A stretch of DNA of 57,727 bases from an uncultured Eudoraea sp. (GTDB lineage: Bacteria > Bacteroidota > Bacteroidia > Flavobacteriales > Flavobacteriaceae). The notes under the pieces are model-generated. The model did no database searches, was not told the DNA's origin, and was given only the letters and a program-made list of their open reading frames with translations. How positions within the stretch are numbered: position 1 is the stretch's first letter; every line of letters begins with the position of its first letter. Below are positions 52,513-57,727 of the stretch, in pieces. Made by a program: the position numbers and the translations under genes. The stretch lies in contig CAMYJF010000035.1 of NCBI GenBank assembly GCA_947258555.1, positions 1-57,727 on the forward strand, read 5' to 3'.

Positions 52513-52660
52513 CTTGCCGGGATCGGTTAGATCGATACCTGGATGCACCGTGACCTTCAAACACCTTTCAGGGGAGTAAAAAATTCAGGTGGGGGCTGGC
52601 AAGGGGATCTGAAACCCTGCGTTATTTGCGGAAGCAAAAAATGTGTGTATTAAATATTGA
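52513..52660 (+). pseudogene. Relic of an aldehyde dehydrogenase 3' end
   Basis: The segment aligns with the last about 150 bp of the dehydrogenase gene at 48777-50213. In frame from 52513 it reads LAGIG, a TAG where the intact gene has Trp, then IDTWMHRDLQTPFRGVKNSG, against INTWMLRDLRTPFGGVKNSG in the intact protein. A frameshift and another stop follow, after which the tail reads ALFAEAKNVCIKY, against EAKNVCIQF. It has no start and cannot encode a protein. The flanks (52296-52512 and 52661-52822) carry no gene that I recognise. Confidence 0.8.
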
Positions 52661-52822
52661 TAAATATGCGTTAGGTGACCATACTCAATTGCACTAACTG
52701 ACTTCCCTATTGGCTCACCTAGGAATTAGGTAGCCCATTACCTTCATTTCTTAACAATTTATTCGCATAATTTGTTTCTGAAATATCTTAATAATCACGT
52801 ATTTTCCCCAAAATTTAAGATC

Positions 52823-55660
52823 ATGATAAACTTCTTTAGAAAAACCCCTTTGCTATTACTCTTGATAGCAATGCCTTTATGGGCTCAGATAGAAAACAAG
52901 CCGGTCGAAACACCTTCCATAATGGAAGAAAAAATCCCTGTAGATCCCAAAGTCAGGATCGGAAAATTAGACAATGGACTTGTGTACTACATCAGGGAAA
53001 ACTCTAAACCGGAGGACAAAGTCGAACTCAGGTTAGTTGTGAATGCGGGTTCCATCATGGAGACAGACAGGCAATTAGGGCTTGCTCATTTTATGGAGCA
53101 TATGAATTTTAATGGCACTGCGAATTTTGAAAAGAATGACCTGGTCGACTATCTCCAAAGTATTGGTGTGAAATTTGGGGCTGATCTGAATGCCTATACC
53201 AGCTTTGATGAGACAGTCTATATTTTACCTATACCGAGTGATGACCCGGGAAAGCTGGAAAAGGGCTTTCAGATCCTGGAAGACTGGGCACATCAAACCA
53301 CCTTGTCTGAAGAAGCAATTGACGGGGAGCGAGGCGTAGTACTTGAAGAATTAAGGCTTCGTCTAGGTGCTGAAAAGCGGATGCGACGAATCACATTGCC
53401 CAAAATGATGTATGGTTCGAAATATGCTGACAGGATGCCTATTGGGACTAAAGAGAACCTTGAAAATTTCTCCTATGACGATGTAAGGGATTATTATAAT
53501 ACCTGGTATCGGCCAGACCTCATGGCTGTTGTTGCTGTAGGGGATCTGGATGCAGATGCCATGGAACAAAAAATAAAATCACACTTTGCAGGAATTGAAA
53601 AAGCAAAAGATCCGAAGGAAAGAGAATCATATCCACTACCCAATCATGAGGAGACCTTGATCGCTATTGCTTCGGACAAAGAAGCTGCTTTTACCAGGGT
53701 TCAGGTCATGTATAAAGACCGGAACGAAGCCCCTAACACGGTAACAATGAAGGATTATCGGGATCAGCTGATCCGGAACCTATTCTCTACGCTAATAAAC
53801 AACAGACTTGATGAAAGAAGAAATGAAGCCAATCCACCTTTCGTATTTGGTTTCTCTTACTATGGCGGTACCTTCGCGCGCTCAAAAAATGCTTACCAAT
53901 CTATAGCACAGACAAGTCCGGAAGGCATGTTGCAAGGATTGAAAGCGATCCTGGAAGAAAATGAAAGGGTTAAGCGCTATGGTTTCCAAAGTGCAGAATT
54001 TGAGCGGGCCAAGCAAATTCTACTTACAAGACTAGAGCAACGATTTAATGAAAGGGATAAGATGGAAAGTGGCCGGCTCATTGGTTCCTACGTACAGCAT
54101 TATCTGGATCAATCTCCGATACCGGGAATAGAATGGGGATTTGCAACGACAAAACAATTGCTCCCAACAATCCAATTGGAGGAGGTCAGTGAATTGATCA
54201 AATCATTTTTACACGATGATAATCGCGTCATCATATTAACAGGCCCTGAGAAGGAAGGCCTGGAAAAAATTTCTGAAGAAGAGGTTAGAACGCTTCTTGC
54301 CGAGATAGAAGCATCTGAACTAGCGCCCTATGAAGATGAAGAAGTGAAGTCGACCCTAATAGAGACCTTACCGGAACAAGGAAGCGTTGTTAATTCTGTG
54401 AGCGATGAAAAATTGGGTACTACAACGCTCACATTGAGTAATGGAGCTACGCTCACATACAAAAAGACAGATTTCAAGAACGATGAAGTACTTTTTCAAG
54501 CTTTTAGCCATGGAGGAACCAGTCTGTACTCGGATGAAGAACTAAAAGCTACAGCTTTTGCCAATGATGGTTTAGCAGAGGCGGGAATGGGCGGTTTTGA
54601 TCTAACGGAACTTAGCAAATTCAAAAGCGGTAAGATCGTGGATGTTTATCCCGGGATCGGACGATTTGGTGAAACCTTCAGAGGCTCCGCGGCCCCTAAG
54701 GATATGGAGACCCTTTTTCAAATGGTGCACTTATATTTTACAGACCTGAATAAGGATGATGAAGCCTATGCATCTTTTCTGCAAAAGCAAAAAAGCTTCC
54801 TGGGGAATATAATGGCCAATCCGCAGTTCTATTTCCAAATAGAATTGGGGAATATTAAAAACAAGGGTAATGGGCGTTACATGGGATTCCCTACTATTGA
54901 AAAACTAGATGCTGCTGATTATGATCTCGCTTATGAGAAATACAAGGAGCGCTTTGCCGACGCAGGCGATTTTCATTTCTATATGGTAGGAGCAATTAAT
55001 GAAGATGAATTGATCTCATTTGCCGAAAAATACCTTGCCTCGCTGCCGGGATTGAATTCAAATGAAAAATACATTCCTACTGCGTTCAGGCAAAAGGACA
55101 TGTTCCAAAAGCAGGTTATCAATAAGGGAAAAGACCCCAAGAGTAGTGTGAATATCACGTGGATAGAAGAAACCGATTATGATAGTGATACAGAAATGGC
55201 CATAAAAGCGTTAGGCGAAGTATTGACTATTAAATTAATTGAAAAACTCCGGGAAGAAGAAGGAGGCGTATATGGTGTTGGTGCCAGAGGGAGTCTGAGT
55301 AAGATCTCATTTTCCAGTATGACATTTAGCATATCGTTTCCCTGCGGACCTGAGAATGTGGATAAGTTAGTTGAGGCAGCCTTAGGAGAGGTAAATACGA
55401 TTCGTGAGAATGGAGTAACTGAGGAAGATATGAACAAGGTAAAAGAGACCTATTTGGTAAAGCGAAAAGAAGACCTTAAAACCAATAGATTTTGGATAGA
55501 TGTTTTACTGAGGTCAGATCAGGAGGAAAAAAATGTCCTGGCCGTCTTGGACTATGAAAAAAAGGTACAGGAATTGAGTTCCGAAGACCTGCAAAAAGTG
55601 GCCAAAGAATTTTTGGATGAAAATTATTTTCTAGGAATACTTATGCCGGAGGCTAATTAA
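52823..55660 (+). CDS. M16-family (insulinase-like) zinc peptidase, exported
   Basis: A 945-residue protein with a signal peptide (MINFFRKTPLLLLLIAMPLW). The inverted zinc motif HFMEH is at residues 89-93, with the third ligand region in RGVVLEELRLRLG about 75 residues on. Two peptidase halves are fused: the second begins near residue 540 and lacks the zinc motif, as in pitrilysin-like proteins. The C-terminal RLAEEEGGVYGVGARGSLS-like stretch (REEEGGVYGVGARGSLS) is the conserved R/Y element. It would degrade peptides outside the inner membrane. The frame opens 17 codons earlier, but the ATG at 52823 starts the signal peptide. Confidence 0.93.
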   Translation: MINFFRKTPLLLLLIAMPLWAQIENKPVETPSIMEEKIPVDPKVRIGKLDNGLVYYIRENSKPEDKVELRLVVNAGSIMETDRQLGLAHFMEHMNFNGTANFEKNDLVDYLQSIGVKFGADLNAYTSFDETVYILPIPSDDPGKLEKGFQILEDWAHQTTLSEEAIDGERGVVLEELRLRLGAEKRMRRITLPKMMYGSKYADRMPIGTKENLENFSYDDVRDYYNTWYRPDLMAVVAVGDLDADAMEQKIKSHFAGIEKAKDPKERESYPLPNHEETLIAIASDKEAAFTRVQVMYKDRNEAPNTVTMKDYRDQLIRNLFSTLINNRLDERRNEANPPFVFGFSYYGGTFARSKNAYQSIAQTSPEGMLQGLKAILEENERVKRYGFQSAEFERAKQILLTRLEQRFNERDKMESGRLIGSYVQHYLDQSPIPGIEWGFATTKQLLPTIQLEEVSELIKSFLHDDNRVIILTGPEKEGLEKISEEEVRTLLAEIEASELAPYEDEEVKSTLIETLPEQGSVVNSVSDEKLGTTTLTLSNGATLTYKKTDFKNDEVLFQAFSHGGTSLYSDEELKATAFANDGLAEAGMGGFDLTELSKFKSGKIVDVYPGIGRFGETFRGSAAPKDMETLFQMVHLYFTDLNKDDEAYASFLQKQKSFLGNIMANPQFYFQIELGNIKNKGNGRYMGFPTIEKLDAADYDLAYEKYKERFADAGDFHFYMVGAINEDELISFAEKYLASLPGLNSNEKYIPTAFRQKDMFQKQVINKGKDPKSSVNITWIEETDYDSDTEMAIKALGEVLTIKLIEKLREEEGGVYGVGARGSLSKISFSSMTFSISFPCGPENVDKLVEAALGEVNTIRENGVTEEDMNKVKETYLVKRKEDLKTNRFWIDVLLRSDQEEKNVLAVLDYEKKVQELSSEDLQKVAKEFLDENYFLGILMPEAN

Positions 55661-55793
55661 AACGAGAAGTCCTTACATGTGATTCTTTGGTGTTTACGGC
55701 TATTACTTCTGTGGTGAGTTAATTGATAAATTATACGCACCTTTCTATTTGTGACTAAATCCAATAAATCTTCAAGGAATCGAAAAAGCGTTA

Positions 55794-55801
55794 TATATTT
55801 G
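55794..55801 (+). promoter_or_regulatory. -7 box for tRNA-Ser
   Basis: TATATTTG matches TAnnTTTG and ends 11 bp before the tRNA. The region 19 bp upstream has no clear TTTG. Confidence 0.6.
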
Positions 55802-55812
55802 CACCCGCAAGA

Positions 55813-55900
55813 GGAGGAATGGCAGAGTGGTCGAATGCACTGGTCTTGAAAACCAGCGAGGGTCACACCTCCGGGGGTTCGAATCCCTCTTCCTCCGCCA
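55813..55900 (+). tRNA. tRNA-Ser (anticodon TGA)
   Basis: A long-variable-arm cloverleaf. Acceptor GGAGGAA pairs with TTCCTCC, the anticodon stem is CTGGT/ACCAG around CTTGAAA with TGA, and the T arm is GGGGGTTCGAATCCCTC. Discriminator G and CCA (55898-55900) are encoded, unlike in tRNA-His of this window. Confidence 0.96.
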
Positions 55901-55905
55901 TAAAT

Positions 55906-55930
55906 AACCCGCCGAAAGGCGGGTTTTTTT
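55906..55930 (+). terminator. Terminator after tRNA-Ser
   Basis: The stem AACCCGCC / GGCGGGTT with a GAAA tetraloop is followed by a T-run. It lies 5 bp after the CCA end. Confidence 0.92.
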
Positions 55931-56019
55931 ATTCAGAAATACATGATATGAGTATGAGAAAGTCTTTCCCCAGTTGGCTTTTTAACCGTATTAGAACCCT
56001 ATTTTTAGTGAGATCAAAA

Positions 56020-57727
56020 TCAATTTCTCACCATTAATTTTAGTACAATCGGATCTCCTTGATTCATGATCAAAGTCGCATAATAAATGCCATTTTCTAA
56101 ATTGGAAATAGGTAATTCATAGCCGGAATCTGAAACAACATGATGAGGATTGAAAGAATGTATTAGTCGCCCACTAGAATCGTGGCAATAAATTGCCATT
56201 ACATTCAAATCTGCAGGTTGATTAAAAATTTGGATTTTTGCCATGCCAATTTGTGCAGGGTTCTCCATCAATAAAACCGTCATTTTGTTAGCAATTTTTT
56301 CCACAGTGACAGTTACAAAGGACGAATTCTCAAGGCCATCCCCATCCGCTACAGTTAGTGAAACCTCAAACACGCCTTGAGTGGTAAAGCTATGTACCGG
56401 GTTGGGGTTTGATGAGACAACCCCATCCCCGAAATTCCAGGTATAGCTAACTACTCCTGTGTCATCTGTAGAATTACTGCCGATCTCACCTGAGGAAGGA
56501 GTAGCAGCGATCACGGCAACAGGAGATTGATTGGGTTCAGAGACTGATATGATAATACTTGCCGTGTCCGTTAGGCCTTCCCCATCTGTTACGGCAAGTT
56601 GTACTGTAAAATCCCCAGCTTTCGTAAAAGTATGTTGAGGATCTGCTGTGCTAGCGACAGCCCCATCGCCAAAATCCCAGGCATAAGTCACCACGGCAGT
56701 ATCATCTGTAGAATTACTACCTGTAAAGTCCACGTCCAAAGGGATCTCTCCTGAGGTAGGGGTAGCACTGATCACAGCCACCGGCGCTTGATTGGACGAT
56801 GTGCCCATTTGATCTATCCATTGTTGGATAAGAGCGGCACCATCAGCATCAACGACACCTTTGGCTAGAGGTGGCATCATGATTTGAGGATCTATGCTAT
56901 TTAACCGGTAATGGAGAATTGATTTTGAAGCATCTCCCGGAACCAGGATTTCTTCTCCTTCAATTCCCAGTGGGGTTAAAGTTCCTGCTGTCAAAAGTCC
57001 GGTTTCCTCCAGGGAATTGATCAATCGTAAATCAAATTCTGCCCTATTACCTGTTCCAGGCCTATGGCAGTAAGCACAATTTAAGTCAAGATAAGATCTT
57101 GCCTTGTCATCAATACTGGCATTTGTGTCATTAATGGATTTATGAGTAAGAAAATTGGGTGTATTACTATCATTAATGGACTGATCCAAAATCCCCAAAT
57201 AACTTAAGGTAACCAGTTGATTAGCAGTAATATTAGTTTTTTCGTACGTATAGTCTTTATTAAGATATCTGGTTCTTGGACCCAAAGTACCTTTTGAACT
57301 ATTGTTGTGACATGCTATACAATCGGAGTTCGAGGGAAAGTACCAGTTTTGATATCTTGTACCGCCGCTTGTTGTGGTAATGGCTATTGGCTCAGTTAAA
57401 CTAACTTCCTGTAAAGTAGCGTCAGTTTGTGCAGTATTCCAGTTATAAGTTAAAAAGTAAAAATCTCCGTTCTGGCCCTTAATGGAAAAGCGGGTCTCAA
57501 TTTTTCTTGTAATATTCGGATTGTTGTCATTTATGGGCAGATCAAAATGCTTTACGAGCGCTGTGCCCACAGGAAATTCCCAAACCCCATTTTCGGAAAA
57601 AGCAACAATTTCATCGGGCGCATTATGAGTGCCATCATTGGGAATGGCCATCCATCTTTTTTTATGGGCGCCATCGGACCAAAAGGGGTCCACCATATCG
57701 TAAGGGATCAAGCCATCTCTTGCACTT
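56020..57727 (-). CDS. Secreted di-haem cytochrome-like protein with PKD repeats and putative T9SS tail, 5' end outside the window
   Basis: The frame is open through the right edge, so the N-terminus is missing and about 568 residues are visible. The visible start IPYDMVDPFWSDGAHKKRWM belongs to a family of extracellular proteins with haem sites. Two CxxCH motifs are present (SDCIACHNNSS and LNCAYCHRPG). Two PKD domains follow, each with an FGDG turn and a GSNSTDDT element, and then a C-terminal domain ending in NGIYYATLIMNQGDPIVLKL, like a type IX sorting domain. The second PKD repeat lacks a 7-residue piece. It is likely a surface electron-transfer or oxidase-type protein. Its activity is unknown. 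Confidence 0.8.
   Translation of the reverse strand, partial: SARDGLIPYDMVDPFWSDGAHKKRWMAIPNDGTHNAPDEIVAFSENGVWEFPVGTALVKHFDLPINDNNPNITRKIETRFSIKGQNGDFYFLTYNWNTAQTDATLQEVSLTEPIAITTTSGGTRYQNWYFPSNSDCIACHNNSSKGTLGPRTRYLNKDYTYEKTNITANQLVTLSYLGILDQSINDSNTPNFLTHKSINDTNASIDDKARSYLDLNCAYCHRPGTGNRAEFDLRLINSLEETGLLTAGTLTPLGIEGEEILVPGDASKSILHYRLNSIDPQIMMPPLAKGVVDADGAALIQQWIDQMGTSSNQAPVAVISATPTSGEIPLDVDFTGSNSTDDTAVVTYAWDFGDGAVASTADPQHTFTKAGDFTVQLAVTDGEGLTDTASIIISVSEPNQSPVAVIAATPSSGEIGSNSTDDTGVVSYTWNFGDGVVSSNPNPVHSFTTQGVFEVSLTVADGDGLENSSFVTVTVEKIANKMTVLLMENPAQIGMAKIQIFNQPADLNVMAIYCHDSSGRLIHSFNPHHVVSDSGYELPISNLENGIYYATLIMNQGDPIVLKLMVRN

Noticed and set aside
50214-52822. Mobile element carrying the two-component pair
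   Set aside because: No transposase, terminal inverted repeats or target-site duplication could be found around it.
55819-56037. 72-codon plus-strand frame over tRNA-Ser
   Set aside because: Most of it is the tRNA and its terminator; the translated part has no family likeness.

Overview
The window looks like a chromosomal segment of a marine-type member of the Bacteroidota, most likely family Flavobacteriaceae. The reasons are several TAnnTTTG promoter boxes, two proteins with C-terminal tails like type IX secretion sorting domains, a bacillithiol deacetylase (BshB1), typical flavobacterial neighbourhoods (YqgE/HU/fmt/recQ, DUF493/DUF4290/murA), and little purine-rich Shine-Dalgarno sequence. 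No phage, insertion sequence, CRISPR array or rRNA was seen. The genus cannot be named from the sequence alone.

Layout. 1-5.2 kb: a 5'-truncated class IV aminotransferase, a broken yqgE, a broken HU gene, then a leftward unit of AAA ATPase, recQ and fmt. 5.2-7.6 kb: rightward DUF493, DUF4290 and murA. 7.6-14 kb: leftward pirin, beta-propeller, CDGSH/YjdI iron-sulfur protein and M20 hydrolase, then a photolyase/SDR/SRPBCC group with its own promoter. 14-16.2 kb: two exported proteins. 16.3-23.1 kb: leftward Na+/solute symporter, a 40-residue membrane protein, a large PIG-L deacetylase, a small MscS-type channel, Maf, a KdsC-like phosphatase and a DUF2520 protein. 23.2-29.9 kb: rightward ResB-CcsA fusion, MATE exporter, trans-sulfuration enzyme and BshB1. 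29.9-37.8 kb: a TPR histidine kinase, tRNA-His, a GIY-YIG protein, two exported hydrolases, YceI and a metallo-beta-lactamase-fold enzyme. 38-50.2 kb: one long rightward run for tryptophan/kynurenine breakdown. 50.5-52.3 kb: a response regulator and a histidine kinase. 52.3-57.7 kb: a relic of an aldehyde dehydrogenase, an M16 protease, tRNA-Ser and a partial cytochrome/PKD protein.

The central system is the 38-50 kb cluster. Its order is 4-oxalocrotonate decarboxylase, IclR regulator, tryptophan 2,3-dioxygenase, ACMS decarboxylase, kynureninase, kynurenine 3-monooxygenase, a HisC-like aminotransferase, 2-oxopent-4-enoate hydratase, RidA-type 2-aminomuconate deaminase, acylating acetaldehyde dehydrogenase, 4-hydroxy-2-oxovalerate aldolase and 2-aminomuconate-semialdehyde dehydrogenase. 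Together they would take tryptophan through 3-hydroxyanthranilate and the 2-aminomuconate meta-cleavage route to pyruvate and acetyl-CoA. Two required steps, kynurenine formamidase and 3-hydroxyanthranilate 3,4-dioxygenase, are not in the window.

The most unexpected signal is a series of short length mutations inside conserved genes: an exact 44-bp tandem duplication in HU, a loss of about 29 nt in yqgE, about 4 nt in tryptophan dioxygenase, about 43 nt in acetaldehyde dehydrogenase, and a 21-nt in-frame gap in a PKD repeat. Correcting each frameshift restores the usual family length. This is either real gene decay or a systematic sequence or assembly fault, and it must be settled before the pathway is called functional. 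A decayed copy of the aldehyde dehydrogenase 3' end also lies 2.3 kb downstream of the intact gene.
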